Source: Oscillospiraceae bacterium (GTDB lineage: Bacteria > Bacillota > Clostridia > Oscillospirales > Oscillospiraceae). Taken from it: 64,000 bases of DNA. Positions 25,766 through 35,231 of the stretch are shown here, piece after piece. The first letter of the stretch is position 1; each line of letters begins with the position of its first letter. The notes beneath the pieces are model-generated. The model had not been told where the DNA came from. It did not search any database and saw only the letters and a program-made list of their open reading frames with translations. Both the position numbers and the translations under genes were made by a program. Location: positions 124,001 through 188,000 of the forward strand of contig JAFRMX010000023.1 in assembly GCA_017430455.1 (NCBI GenBank), in the 5' to 3' direction.

Positions 25766-27145
25766 TCAGCCTCTCTTTTTAAGTATTCCGCCTGATAGTT
25801 CTTCTGCTTTGCTCTCCAGCTCATCCTGTGACAGAGCTGTTGTACGCCCGTCTTCATACTGATTGTCTACCCAGGCTTTCATCTCTTCGACAAGTTTGCT
25901 GTGCTTATTGAGTTCCTTATCACCCTTTAATCCGTAGTTTTTATTAAGCCAGTAAGCTATCCCGGCAAGGCCTGAGTTCTTGCTTACCGCAACATTGGCT
26001 GGGCGGTTAAGGATCTTCTCTGTGTTAAAAATATTGTATATCTCCTCGTCCTTCAGAAGACCGTCTGCATGAATACCCGCTCTTGTCACATTAAAACTTC
26101 TGCCCACAAAAGGCGTCATAGGAGGAATATTGTATCCGATCTCGTTTTTAAAGTATTCCGCTATCTCAGTTATAACTGTCGTGTCCATTCCGTCCAGAGA
26201 TCCTCTTAATGATGCATATTCAAATACCATTGCCTCAAGAGGAACATTGCCTGTACGCTCACCAATGCCCAGAAGCGAGCAGTTAACTCCGCTTGCCCCG
26301 TAGAGCCATGCAGTAGCGGCATTTGCTACAGCCTTATAGAAGTCATTGTGCCCATGCCACTCAAGGTTTTCACTCTTTACTCCGGAATAGTGCTGCAGCC
26401 CGTATACGATTCCTGCTACACTCCTCGGCAATGCAACCTCTGTATACGGAACACCGTAGCCCATCGTATCGCAGGCCCGGATCCTCACCGGAATTCCTGC
26501 ATCATCGGAAAGCTTCATCAGCTCATTGACAAAAGGAACCACAAACCCGTAGAAATCCGCTCTTGTAATATCTTCAAGATGACATCTCGGCATAACTCCG
26601 GCCTCAAAAGCGTCTCTGACAGTATCAAGATAGTGCTCCATAGCTTCTCTTCTCGTCATCTTGAGTTTTTTGAAAATATGATAATCGCTACAGGAAACAA
26701 GTATGCCTGTCTCACGTATACCGAGATCTTTAACAGCCTTGAAATCTTCTTTACTCGCCCGGATCCATGTAGTTATCTCGGGAAAACGCAGGCCAAGATC
26801 CATACATTTTTGTATAGCTTCCCTGTCTCTTTTCGAATAGATAAAAAACTCAGTCTGTCTTATTAGACCATACGGCCCCCCGAGTTTGGAAAGCAGCTTG
26901 AAGAGATCCGTGATCTGATCCGGTGTATAGGGGTTTACTGACTGCATCCCGTCCCGGAAAGATGTATCGGTTATCCAGATGTCCTCCGGCATGGACATAG
27001 GCACTCTTCTGTGGTTAAAAGCGACCTTGGGGATCTCATCATAATCATATACTTCCCTGTAGAGTACAGGTTCCTCAACATCCTGCAGTGAATAGCGGTA
27101 GTTGTTTTCCTCCAGAAGATTGCTCTTTGGTGAAAGTTCAAGCAT
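25766..27145 (-). CDS. Re-citrate synthase (isopropylmalate/homocitrate synthase fold)
   Basis: 459 aa. A TIM barrel of the HMG-CoA lyase/isopropylmalate synthase family: ITDTSFRDGMQS (residues 58-69) carries the R/D metal-base motif and HGHND (264-268) the metal His residues. The overall sequence and gene order match Re-face citrate synthases first described in Clostridium kluyveri, which make citrate from acetyl-CoA and oxaloacetate and are unrelated to GltA. The next genes are a regulator, aconitase and isocitrate dehydrogenase, which supports this over homocitrate synthase. GGAGG ribosome binding site at 27152-27157. Confidence 0.85.
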   Translation of the reverse strand: MLELSPKSNLLEENNYRYSLQDVEEPVLYREVYDYDEIPKVAFNHRRVPMSMPEDIWITDTSFRDGMQSVNPYTPDQITDLFKLLSKLGGPYGLIRQTEFFIYSKRDREAIQKCMDLGLRFPEITTWIRASKEDFKAVKDLGIRETGILVSCSDYHIFKKLKMTRREAMEHYLDTVRDAFEAGVMPRCHLEDITRADFYGFVVPFVNELMKLSDDAGIPVRIRACDTMGYGVPYTEVALPRSVAGIVYGLQHYSGVKSENLEWHGHNDFYKAVANAATAWLYGASGVNCSLLGIGERTGNVPLEAMVFEYASLRGSLDGMDTTVITEIAEYFKNEIGYNIPPMTPFVGRSFNVTRAGIHADGLLKDEEIYNIFNTEKILNRPANVAVSKNSGLAGIAYWLNKNYGLKGDKELNKHSKLVEEMKAWVDNQYEDGRTTALSQDELESKAEELSGGILKKRG

Positions 27146-27169
27146 TTTATCTCCTCCAATGCAAAAATT

Positions 27170-27211
27170 ATTGCAGTATTATTGTATTAATGTATACAAG
27201 AATACTGCAAT
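27170..27211 (-). promoter_or_regulatory. Nested 42-bp palindrome, candidate GntR operator over the citrate synthase promoter
   Basis: Outer arms ATTGCAGTATT (27170-27180) and AATACTGCAAT (27201-27211) are perfectly inverted. Inside them TTGTAT (27182-27187) and ATACAA (27194-27199) form a second inverted pair around a 6-bp centre. On the minus strand TTTACA then 17 bp then TATTCT places a -10 box inside the palindrome, and TTGCAG then 18 bp then TACAAT is an alternative. It ends 25 bp before the citrate synthase ATG. Confidence 0.7.
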
Positions 27212-27234
27212 GCTATTATTTTGTAAAGTGTTTT

Positions 27235-28248
27235 TTATAGAAGGATTACTCCTGCCTTCCTGCAGGTCTCTATTGTATCCTCGTCCCAGACAGATGCCTG
27301 TACTTCACCGATATGTGCTTTGCCGAGAAGAAGCATTGAAAGCCTGCTCTGACCTATTCCTCCACCTATTGTCAGCGGAAGCTCACCGTTTAAAAGAGCT
27401 TTGTGATACGGAAGCGCTCTTCTGTCATCGCAGTTTGCCGCTTTAAGCTGCCTGTCCATAGACTCCGGAGAAACTCTTATCCCCATAGAGGACAGTTCTA
27501 TGGAGCAGTCAAGGACATCATCCCAAAACAGAATGTCTCCGTTGAGGTCCCAATCGTCATAGTCCGGAGCACGCCCGTCATGGGGCTTTCCCGATTTCAG
27601 AGGAGCGCCGATACCGATTATGAATACCGTTTTGTGTTCTTTGGTATATCTGTTTTCTCTCTGCTTCGGGGTGAGCTCAGGATACATATCCTCAAGATCC
27701 TGAGAGCTTATGAAAGAAACATTTCTTGAGAGCTTTCCAAGATGCTGAAGCTGCGGATATATGGCCTGCATCGTGTCCTGTGTGTCACAAATAGCCTGAA
27801 CTATATCCAGCACCGTGGCCTTGAGATAATCGATATTCCTGTTTTCAGACAGGATAACTTTTTCCCAATCCCACTGGTCGACGTATACGGAGTGCAGGTT
27901 GTCGAGCTCGTCCTCGTCACGCCTTATCGCGTCCATATCCGCAACAATGCCTTTACCGGGGTAGAAACCGTAGCGTTTCAGAGCCATCCTCTTCCATTTG
28001 GCAAGAGACTGTACGACTTCGCCTTTTGTATCCGACCTGAGGATATCGAATGAAACCGGACGCTCATAGCCGTTCAGATTGTCGTTGAGGCCCGAATTTT
28101 CGGCAACAAAAAGAGGCGCAGAGACCCTGCTTAGATTTAAAAGCGCACCGAGTCTGTCTTCAAAGAGCCTTTTTAAAAGGGAGATGGCCTTTTGTGTATC
28201 ATAAATATTTAAAAGAGATACATAACCTTCTGGGATAAATGTCTTCAT
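27235..28248 (-). CDS. asnA: Aspartate-ammonia ligase
   Basis: 337 aa, full length. Recognised by FVAENSGLNDNLNGYERPV near the N-terminus, DMDAIRRDEDELDNLHSVYVDQWDWE in outline, and the C-terminal IGGGIGQSRLSMLLLGKAHIGE. It is a class II synthetase-like enzyme making asparagine from aspartate, ammonia and ATP. It is the last gene of the long glmM/nrdR run; no terminator is evident before the citrate operon, so read-through is possible. Confidence 0.97.
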   Translation of the reverse strand: MKTFIPEGYVSLLNIYDTQKAISLLKRLFEDRLGALLNLSRVSAPLFVAENSGLNDNLNGYERPVSFDILRSDTKGEVVQSLAKWKRMALKRYGFYPGKGIVADMDAIRRDEDELDNLHSVYVDQWDWEKVILSENRNIDYLKATVLDIVQAICDTQDTMQAIYPQLQHLGKLSRNVSFISSQDLEDMYPELTPKQRENRYTKEHKTVFIIGIGAPLKSGKPHDGRAPDYDDWDLNGDILFWDDVLDCSIELSSMGIRVSPESMDRQLKAANCDDRRALPYHKALLNGELPLTIGGGIGQSRLSMLLLGKAHIGEVQASVWDEDTIETCRKAGVILL

Positions 28249-28252
28249 ACAA

Positions 28253-28780
28253 TCACTCTTCCGTAAACATGGCGATTATCTTGTTATAATACGCCTCAGC
28301 ATTTTTTCTGAACTTCTTCTGGAAATCTTTTGCCTGCTCCTCACCGGAACACATGAATTTAAGATTCAGTATCTCACCCACCCCGTCGGAGAGAATGAAT
28401 TTGACACTGTATACTCCATCTTCTTCCGAATATGAAGTTCTGATCATCTGTTCGCGCTTGATCTTCTCATTGACTGGTCCGACGGAGCGGTTGACCTTCT
28501 GCCTTACGCTGAATGGCAGAGAAGAACCTACCTGATCTATATCATCCGCGCCCTTTGGAGTTATCATATAACGACCGTTATCTTCGTCATATGCAATAAG
28601 TCCGGTTTCTGTAAGCTCAGACAGGCAGTCGGAGTAGTCAAAATAACCGACTCCCCCGTCCACTCTGCAAATCTCAAAAATGGTGGAGATATCCACGCCT
28701 CCGGACAGTCTTCTGAGTATATACAGGATCAGCAGCTTGATATCAAGTTTTTCACGGATAAAGCCGTATTCTTCGTCCAT
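28253..28780 (-). CDS. DUF4364 winged-helix protein
   Basis: 175 aa. The N-terminal 80 residues look like a winged helix (LLILYILRRLSGGVDISTIFEIC, with LTETGLIAYDEDNGRYMITPKG), then a mixed alpha/beta tail. This matches DUF4364, a Clostridia family of predicted DNA-binding proteins with no known role. Between asnA (4-bp gap) and the hexapeptide gene (2-bp gap) in the same transcript. Confidence 0.82.
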   Translation of the reverse strand: MDEEYGFIREKLDIKLLILYILRRLSGGVDISTIFEICRVDGGVGYFDYSDCLSELTETGLIAYDEDNGRYMITPKGADDIDQVGSSLPFSVRQKVNRSVGPVNEKIKREQMIRTSYSEEDGVYSVKFILSDGVGEILNLKFMCSGEEQAKDFQKKFRKNAEAYYNKIIAMFTEE

Positions 28781-28782
28781 CC

Positions 28783-29451
28783 TCAGACCTCCGGAAACTT
28801 GCTGACAATATTGTCCTTATCCTTATAGATACTGTTTTCAGGAATAACGCCCCTGACACATGAAGTAGGATAGATATTTGTATGTCTGCCGATGACTGTC
28901 CCGGGATTCAGAACACTGTTGCAGCCTACTTCCACATAGTCTCCCAATATTGCGCCTACCTTTTTCCTCTGTGTTTCGACCGGATTTCCCGGCTCCTTGA
29001 TAACTACCAGGGACTTGTCACTTTTAACATTTGAAGTAATTGAACCTGCGCCCATGTGTGACTTATATCCCAATATTGAATCTCCGACGTAGTTATAGTG
29101 CGGGACCTGGACATTGTCGAAAAGAACAACATTTTTAAGCTCAGTGGAATTTCCGACAACAGCATTCTTTCCGACTATTGCGCTTCCTCTGATAAAAGCA
29201 CACTGCCTTATTTCAGCACCGTGATCAACGATAAGCGGAGCTCCAAGATACGCTGAGGGAAAGATTTTTGCGTCTTTTGCGATCCATACACCTTCCGAAG
29301 GATTATCAAACTCATCACTGCTGAGAGTCGGACCGAGCTTTAATATGAAATCCTTAATATCTGCAAGTGCTTCCCAAGGATATGTTTTACCTGAAAAAAG
29401 CTCCTTTGCAATAGTATGCTCGAGGTCAAGAAGATCTTTGATTTCTGTCAT
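28783..29451 (-). CDS. Left-handed beta-helix (hexapeptide) nucleotidyl/acyltransferase-like protein
   Basis: 222 aa. After a short helical start (residues 1-45) the protein is built of hexapeptide turns (GVWIAKDAKIFPSAYLGAPLIVDHGAEIR and on), with HMGAGSITSNVKSDKS as in GlmU C-terminal domains. There is no uridylyltransferase domain. It starts immediately after the glmM stop, so an acetyltransfer step on glucosamine 1-phosphate is an attractive guess, but the acceptor is not shown. Confidence 0.8.
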   Translation of the reverse strand: MTEIKDLLDLEHTIAKELFSGKTYPWEALADIKDFILKLGPTLSSDEFDNPSEGVWIAKDAKIFPSAYLGAPLIVDHGAEIRQCAFIRGSAIVGKNAVVGNSTELKNVVLFDNVQVPHYNYVGDSILGYKSHMGAGSITSNVKSDKSLVVIKEPGNPVETQRKKVGAILGDYVEVGCNSVLNPGTVIGRHTNIYPTSCVRGVIPENSIYKDKDNIVSKFPEV

Positions 29452-30813
29452 CTATTTCACCTTTATCAGCTTTCCGGCCTTATTCATGGCCTCTATGATG
29501 TAATCAACTGCGTATGCACAATCTCCGGCATCTACAGCTTCAGACATAACCCTTAATACAGGCTCCGTTCCGCTTTTCCTCAAAAGAACTCTGCCGTTTG
29601 CTCCGAGCTTCTCTTCCATTTCGGAGACTGCCTTAATTACGAGAGGCGAATTCATGGTCTCATCCTTATCCGTTACGATAACATTCTTAAGCACCTGCGG
29701 ATACATCTTCATTCCTTCAGCGAGCATCGACAAAGGCATTTTCTTGTCGAGCATGGTCATCATAACCATGAGAGATGTAAGTATTCCGTCTCCGGTAGTG
29801 GCATACTTGCCGAAAATGATATGCCCCGACTGTTCCCCTCCGAGAACAAATCCGTTTTTCATCATATTCTCTGCAACGTATTTATCGCCTACAGGCGTCT
29901 TTTCAGTTCGTATATCCAGAGCACCAAGCGCTTTATACAGGCCCATATTGGACATAACAGTCGTTACTACGGTATTGCCGTCGAGAAGTCCCTCTTCTTT
30001 AAGATGTTTGCCGCAGATATACATTATGTGGTCACCGTTGACTGCGTTTCCGTTTTCATCTACAGCAAGACATCTGTCGGCATCCCCGTCGTATGCGAAA
30101 CCGACATTAAGACCGTTATCGAGAACGAACTTTCTCAGTCCGTCTATATGTGTGGAACCGCAGTTCTCGTTGATATTAACACCGTCGGGAGTATTGTTTG
30201 TAACATAAACCTTGGCTCCCAAGGCCTCATAAACCGCTCTGGCAATATTCCAGGAAGCTCCGTTTGCACAGTCAAGTCCGACCTTCATTCCGTTGAAAGC
30301 CCTTGTCGGAACTGTCATAAGATATCCGATATATCGGTTCCTGCCGGCGGCATAGTCTATGACATTCCCCATCTTCTCCCGTTCTGCAAGCGGGATCTCT
30401 TCAGACTCTCCGTCCATATACGCTTCGATCTTTTCTTCGATCTCAGCCTCGATCTTCTGGCCGTTTGCCCTCATAATCTTTATTCCGTTGTCATAGAAAG
30501 GATTATGGCTGGCGGAGATCATTATTCCACAATCAAATCCGCCGGTACGGCAACAGTAAGAAACGGAGGGTGTCGTTGTAACGTGCAGAAGATAGGCATC
30601 GGCTCCGGAGGAAGTCAGTCCTGCAGAAAGAGCATACTCAAGAGTATACGAGCTTCTTCGCGTATCCTTGCCTATTATGATCCTTGCGCGCCCGTCTTCA
30701 TGATCCTGTCCGTAGTACCAGCCGAGGTATCTTCCGACCTGAAATGCCCTTGACGCTGTCAGTTCTTTATTGGCCTCGCCTCTGAAGCCGTCAGTTCCAA
30801 AATACTTTCCCAT
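29452..30813 (-). CDS. glmM: Phosphoglucosamine mutase
   Basis: 453 aa. Start MGKYFGTDGFRGEANKELT, catalytic phosphoserine S102 in MISASHNP, Mg loop AYDGDADRC, sugar loop GGEQSGHII and phosphate-binding loop RKSGTEPVLRVM. It converts glucosamine 6-phosphate to the 1-phosphate for UDP-GlcNAc. It is followed at once by a hexapeptide transferase. Unlike many Firmicutes it is not in the cdaA operon. Confidence 0.97.
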   Translation of the reverse strand: MGKYFGTDGFRGEANKELTASRAFQVGRYLGWYYGQDHEDGRARIIIGKDTRRSSYTLEYALSAGLTSSGADAYLLHVTTTPSVSYCCRTGGFDCGIMISASHNPFYDNGIKIMRANGQKIEAEIEEKIEAYMDGESEEIPLAEREKMGNVIDYAAGRNRYIGYLMTVPTRAFNGMKVGLDCANGASWNIARAVYEALGAKVYVTNNTPDGVNINENCGSTHIDGLRKFVLDNGLNVGFAYDGDADRCLAVDENGNAVNGDHIMYICGKHLKEEGLLDGNTVVTTVMSNMGLYKALGALDIRTEKTPVGDKYVAENMMKNGFVLGGEQSGHIIFGKYATTGDGILTSLMVMMTMLDKKMPLSMLAEGMKMYPQVLKNVIVTDKDETMNSPLVIKAVSEMEEKLGANGRVLLRKSGTEPVLRVMSEAVDAGDCAYAVDYIIEAMNKAGKLIKVK

Positions 30814-30827
30814 ACATTTCCTCCCTT

Positions 30828-31301
30828 TCAGTTCTTTGAAATTTCCGAGCTGTCTCTGAGGAGACTGTTCAGTTCATCTATGAATGAGTTGACATCCTTA
30901 AAACTTCTGTATACAGAAGCAAATCTTACATAGCTGACCTCGTCGATTTCTTTCAGGCGATCCATTACCATTTCGCCTATAGTGACGGATTTTACTTCCT
31001 TTTCAAGTCTCCCGCGGAGTTCAAGCTCGATATCGTCTGCAATTTTTTCAATGCTGTCCAACGCGACAGGTCTTTTCTCACATGCCCTCAGCATTCCGTT
31101 GATCAGTTTCATGCGGTCGAATGCCTGGCGTGTCCCGTCACGTTTTACAACATAGAGCGGCATGCTCTCTATCATCTCATATGTGGTAAATCTTTTTCCG
31201 CAGGAAAGGCACTCTCTTCTCCTTCTGATTCTGGCTCCCTCATCAGCAGGGCGGGAGTCTACGACTTTGTCTTCAAGATATCCGCAGTATGGACATTTCA
31301 T
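30828..31301 (-). CDS. nrdR: Transcriptional repressor NrdR
   Basis: 157 aa. The zinc ribbon uses C3, C6, C31 and C34 (MKCPYCG and CLSCGKRF), followed by the ATP-cone (about residues 45-135). It represses ribonucleotide reductase genes in response to ATP/dATP. No nrd genes are in the window; it lies between an RNase M5-like gene and glmM. Confidence 0.97.
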   Translation of the reverse strand: MKCPYCGYLEDKVVDSRPADEGARIRRRRECLSCGKRFTTYEMIESMPLYVVKRDGTRQAFDRMKLINGMLRACEKRPVALDSIEKIADDIELELRGRLEKEVKSVTIGEMVMDRLKEIDEVSYVRFASVYRSFKDVNSFIDELNSLLRDSSEISKN

Positions 31302-31304
31302 GGC

Positions 31305-31907
31305 TTAGGTCTCCTTATTCAAACTATTTAAGTATTCCGGGAGTTCTTCTCTCGTGAACATGATATTCAAAACACTCAGGAGTGCGTTTGTACTTAAGTA
31401 TAACGGCAATCCAAGACTTTCAAGAAGTCTCTTCCTTATTTTTGAGCTGTTGTTTTTACCTGAAAGACCGAGCAGATAAAGATCTGTTTTACTAATTTTG
31501 CCGAAAGACCCTTTGTAAGTGTTTTCGCCCAGGAATGTGACCCCGGCTGTTTTCAGACTGCTTATGATAACCTTTTCATCAAAGCCTTCTACGCCGAGAT
31601 ACCCTTCTTTTGAAGGCCTGTCTTTTCTTTTTTCTTTGCCTTTAACATTGGGTATATAAGCATTTTTGATCTTATCCTGCGGCACGAAGCTCTTGATGTA
31701 GTTTCTTATCTGGAAACCGGAAGCGTCACTGTCTGTGAGGATAACGATTCCTGAAATATCAGCTATTTTTTTAATCAGATTACGTTTCTGAGTGTCATTG
31801 TAGATTCTGAAACCTGAAGTCTCAAAAATCTCCGTATCCAGAAAACTTTTGAGTTTCATCAGATCATATCTGCCTTCGACTATAACGGCTTCTTTTATTC
31901 TATACAT
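31305..31907 (-). CDS. rnmV: TOPRIM domain protein, ribonuclease M5-like
   Basis: 200 aa. TOPRIM motifs are clear: VIVEGRYD (Glu near residue 11) and ILTDSDASGFQIRNYI (DxD near residues 59-61), followed by the KRKDRPSKEGYLGVEG segment seen in RNase M5 and its DUF4093 relatives. RNase M5 matures 5S rRNA. No ksgA follows, as would be usual for rnmV, so a DUF4093-type paralogue is possible. It overlaps holA by 8 bp. Confidence 0.78.
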   Translation of the reverse strand: MYRIKEAVIVEGRYDLMKLKSFLDTEIFETSGFRIYNDTQKRNLIKKIADISGIVILTDSDASGFQIRNYIKSFVPQDKIKNAYIPNVKGKEKRKDRPSKEGYLGVEGFDEKVIISSLKTAGVTFLGENTYKGSFGKISKTDLYLLGLSGKNNSSKIRKRLLESLGLPLYLSTNALLSVLNIMFTREELPEYLNSLNKET

Positions 31908-32946
31908 TGCTGAGATCGAGTATAAGGTTCTTAAGGATCGTCATCTCATCATCAGCAGATGTCTTCAGCGAAAGATCCGCGTCTGCGCATAGTATTATGG
32001 CATTTGCAAGATATTCGACCGATATGCCTCTGCTTTTTGAAACGGACATTTTAGCCATATATTCACCGGAACCCGTATGCTGAATGACTTTTTTAAAGTC
32101 GCCCGTTGTTTTTCCGCAATACAGTCTCCGGAACTGTGATGCCAGAAGAGCTACAAAAGGTATAGCTTCAAAGGATGGCAAAGAAGTAATCTTCTGCAGA
32201 TTGTCAAAAGCGGCAGTATAGTTTTTACTGACTATCTGATCTGTGAGTTTGAAAACATCACCTTCATCGAGCGTATCCGTAACAGCGTTGATATCATCCC
32301 TTGTAATGCTGTTTGTCCGGCTGTAAGCGGCAATCTTATCAATTTCCCCTATAATATCTCTCATCGAACTTCCGGAACGGTCAATAAGATATGATGCATT
32401 TTGAGACGATATATCTTTTCCATATGACGCGAACCGTTTGGAAATCCATTTGATCAAAGACGGTCTGTCCTGTTCCTTAAAGATCAGTTCTTTTCCGTTC
32501 TCCCGCAGATTCTTTATCAATTTAAGTCTGCTGTCGGGAGTCTGATGCGCATAGTAAAGTACAACGATACTGGAATACTCCGGAGGATTTCTGAATATCT
32601 CAGCTATATTCTCTTTTTCAAAGTCTTCAAGTTTGCCGAAATCAATATTTCTGAGCTCGCAATATGACCTCTCGGACATGAATGGCGGAGTTTCAATAAA
32701 ATCCAGAAAAGATTTTGCGTCAATTTCAGGTCCGTCAAAGCAGGCATATCCGAAGTCAGAGCTTCCGTCCGGGAGGCATCTGTTCATGATAGAATTTGCA
32801 AACTGCCTTGATAAATAATCCTCGTCACCCCAGATCAGATAAAGGCTCTCCGGTCCTGACTTCTTCAGTTCAGAGAAGGCAGAAGCGTAGTTTGTACTAT
32901 CATCTCGTTTATCCTGTTTTGATTTATTGTAAGCCATTCTTTTCAA
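31900..32946 (-). CDS. holA: DNA polymerase III delta subunit
   Basis: 348 aa from a TTG start, or 345 aa from the ATG at 32937. The N-terminal YLIWGDEDYLSRQF segment and the middle VVLYYAHQTPDSRLKLIKNLRENGKELIF in outline, plus the RSGSSMRDIIGEIDKIAAY lid helix, identify the clamp-loader delta subunit. The TTG overlaps comEC by 4 bp and has AGGA four bases upstream, whereas the ATG lacks a good site, so I keep the TTG with modest confidence. comEC-holA adjacency is a conserved Firmicute arrangement. Confidence 0.9.
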   Translation of the reverse strand: MKRMAYNKSKQDKRDDSTNYASAFSELKKSGPESLYLIWGDEDYLSRQFANSIMNRCLPDGSSDFGYACFDGPEIDAKSFLDFIETPPFMSERSYCELRNIDFGKLEDFEKENIAEIFRNPPEYSSIVVLYYAHQTPDSRLKLIKNLRENGKELIFKEQDRPSLIKWISKRFASYGKDISSQNASYLIDRSGSSMRDIIGEIDKIAAYSRTNSITRDDINAVTDTLDEGDVFKLTDQIVSKNYTAAFDNLQKITSLPSFEAIPFVALLASQFRRLYCGKTTGDFKKVIQHTGSGEYMAKMSVSKSRGISVEYLANAIILCADADLSLKTSADDEMTILKNLILDLSNV

Positions 32947-35225
32947 TCTATCCTGAAGCAGATATTCCCGTCTATATCGGTGCGGTATATCCTGCAGCCT
33001 GCATGTTCGAGCCTCTCCATGGCTTCCGGGGTAGGATGACCGTATGTGTTAAAGCCTGTGCTGATCACAGCATATTCCGGTGAAATATTTTTCAAAAAAT
33101 CTGCACCGCTCGAGTATTTTGATCCGTGGTGTCCGACTACGAGCAGATCAACATCTGGAATATGATGTCTGAAAATAAGTTGTTCTTCCGAGTCAGAGTT
33201 TGCATCTCCGGTAACAAGTATCCTGAATCCGGCTGCATCTATAAGCATCATTATACAGCTTTCATTCTCACTGACTGCATTTCCATCCGGAGCATACAAA
33301 GAGATGCTTATATTATCGCATTCTATTTCAGCATCACTGCTAAGAAGAATTGTATTGACTCCGTTTCTTTCCGCCGAAGTCATTACAGTATCCAGCATCG
33401 CATCATCATCCGGAACACTCTCTGGAATGATCAGGTTTTCCACATCGACGATCTCTTCCAAATATTCGACACCGTTGCAGTGGTCTGAATGAAGGTGGGT
33501 CAGAATAAGATAATCGGCTTTATGTCTTACACATGAGCTCAGATAAGCGCCGGTGATCATCCCCGCATTTTCCGTTGTATATGTACTTCCGCAGTCGATC
33601 AGTATCGTCTTGTCCCCGGAATACAGAGCAAGGCTCTGGCCCTGACCGACATTTACAGTCGTGAAATATGCTTTGGGCGAAGAATAATAATATGACGAAA
33701 AAGCCGTAGCCCCTATAAAGATCCCGATTATTACGGTAATCCCCGCGGGAACCAAAACTGTTTTTCTCTTTTTGCTGAAAATCAAATACAGTATGACGAC
33801 ATATGAAATGCCAAGCCATATACCGTATATCCCGCTAATATAGACACAGCTGTAATTAAAATCAGAAAGCAGTTTTACGATACAGATAATGTATCTCGCA
33901 AAATAAGATATAAATAACGCAACACCTTTTCCCAGAACAGGGATAATGCAAGCTGCAGCACATGCCGCAAAACCGCCGATAAAGCATATGCTGACAGCCC
34001 AGAGGCACATAATATTAGTCAGAGGAGAAATAACAGAAACGAACTTAAAGTGAACGGCCATAAGCGGTATTGAGAATACGAGAACGCTCAGCGAGCTGGC
34101 AGCTATTCCGGAAATATAAACCGCAAGCTTTGCAAATATTCCCTTCTTTGCCCTGAGTGAGGCCGTGAAGTTTTCGAATGCAGGAGAAACAAACTGAATT
34201 CCCGCCATTGCAGAGAAAGACAGCTGAAGACCTGTACCGGTAACAGCGTAAGGATTTGCCGCAAGTATCAGAAGAAGAGCAAATGAGAGCGATGTCAGCG
34301 GATCGTTCTGTCTTTGAAGAACCGGTGCCAGAAGAAGTATGCTTATCATAACCGCAGCTCTTACAGCTGAAGCCGGGGTACCGGATATAAGTACGAAGAG
34401 CCAGACAACTGCTATAGAAAACAGAGACGCCCTTCTGGTCCTGCCAAAAATAAATATGACAGCTCCCGCCAAAAAAGAGATATGCAGGCCTGAGACAGCC
34501 ACCGCATGCATAAGTCCCGCTCTGGACATCGACTGGTACAGAGAAACATCCCTGTATAGATCTGTTTTATCTCCCAGAAGAAGAGATCTCATAAAGCTCT
34601 CCGTGTCTTCGGGAAAAATTGCGGAAATCTCATTTTTCAGTGCAGCAGAGATGATCTTCGGGAAATACCTGACCGGAGTGATCGTATGCTCTTTGAAAAG
34701 CTTCACCCTGCTTTGAGAGGTTCCTGTAACAAAAATATCCCTGGCTGAATAAGTATAGCTTGTTCTGCCGTATAAGACCCGGGCATCTCTGAATCTGACC
34801 CTTAAACCGATAACATTGCCGGGTCTGAGCGTTTTCTCCGGGACCTCATCATAGATATATAAAACAGATTTCAGACCCTTGCATGTTCCGTCCAGTATCT
34901 TAACGGATACCTTTTCGTACTCCTGATTCTTTTCAGGCAGATCCGATACTTCTGCTGTAATATACTCTGATCTTCCGTCCGCTTTTGTTGCTTTTACGGC
35001 AGTGTTCTTATATGAAAGACAGAATCTGAATATGCCGGAAGCTGCTCCAAGAAATAACAGAAATATGATCAGCAGTTTTCTGTTTTTCCTGAATAACATG
35101 AGCGAAATTGCAGCGATCAGGAGACAGATTACAGCAGATAAGATCAGATAGCCCGGACTCAGAAGATATGCACAGAGACAGCATGCCGCGGCAAAACCGA
35201 GGCTGAACCATGCAAGGTATCTCAC
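32943..35225 (-). CDS. comEC: ComEC/Rec2 DNA internalisation channel
   Basis: 760 aa, full length. N-terminal membrane segments and DUF4131 region (1-170), the Competence domain with about eight helices (LMHAVAVSGLHISFLAG near residue 240), then a C-terminal metallo-beta-lactamase domain (VNVGQGQSLAL, LTHLHSDHCNG, VVGHHGSKYSS). It carries single-stranded DNA across the membrane during transformation. No comEA or comF is in the window. It sits between the HIT gene (6-bp gap) and holA. Confidence 0.94.
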   Translation of the reverse strand: MRYLAWFSLGFAAACCLCAYLLSPGYLILSAVICLLIAAISLMLFRKNRKLLIIFLLFLGAASGIFRFCLSYKNTAVKATKADGRSEYITAEVSDLPEKNQEYEKVSVKILDGTCKGLKSVLYIYDEVPEKTLRPGNVIGLRVRFRDARVLYGRTSYTYSARDIFVTGTSQSRVKLFKEHTITPVRYFPKIISAALKNEISAIFPEDTESFMRSLLLGDKTDLYRDVSLYQSMSRAGLMHAVAVSGLHISFLAGAVIFIFGRTRRASLFSIAVVWLFVLISGTPASAVRAAVMISILLLAPVLQRQNDPLTSLSFALLLILAANPYAVTGTGLQLSFSAMAGIQFVSPAFENFTASLRAKKGIFAKLAVYISGIAASSLSVLVFSIPLMAVHFKFVSVISPLTNIMCLWAVSICFIGGFAACAAACIIPVLGKGVALFISYFARYIICIVKLLSDFNYSCVYISGIYGIWLGISYVVILYLIFSKKRKTVLVPAGITVIIGIFIGATAFSSYYYSSPKAYFTTVNVGQGQSLALYSGDKTILIDCGSTYTTENAGMITGAYLSSCVRHKADYLILTHLHSDHCNGVEYLEEIVDVENLIIPESVPDDDAMLDTVMTSAERNGVNTILLSSDAEIECDNISISLYAPDGNAVSENESCIMMLIDAAGFRILVTGDANSDSEEQLIFRHHIPDVDLLVVGHHGSKYSSGADFLKNISPEYAVISTGFNTYGHPTPEAMERLEHAGCRIYRTDIDGNICFRID

Positions 35226-35231
35226 GACATC

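Noticed and set aside
29821..30753. 310-codon open frame opposite glmM
   Set aside because: Lies fully inside glmM on the other strand; no motifs and no initiation signals.
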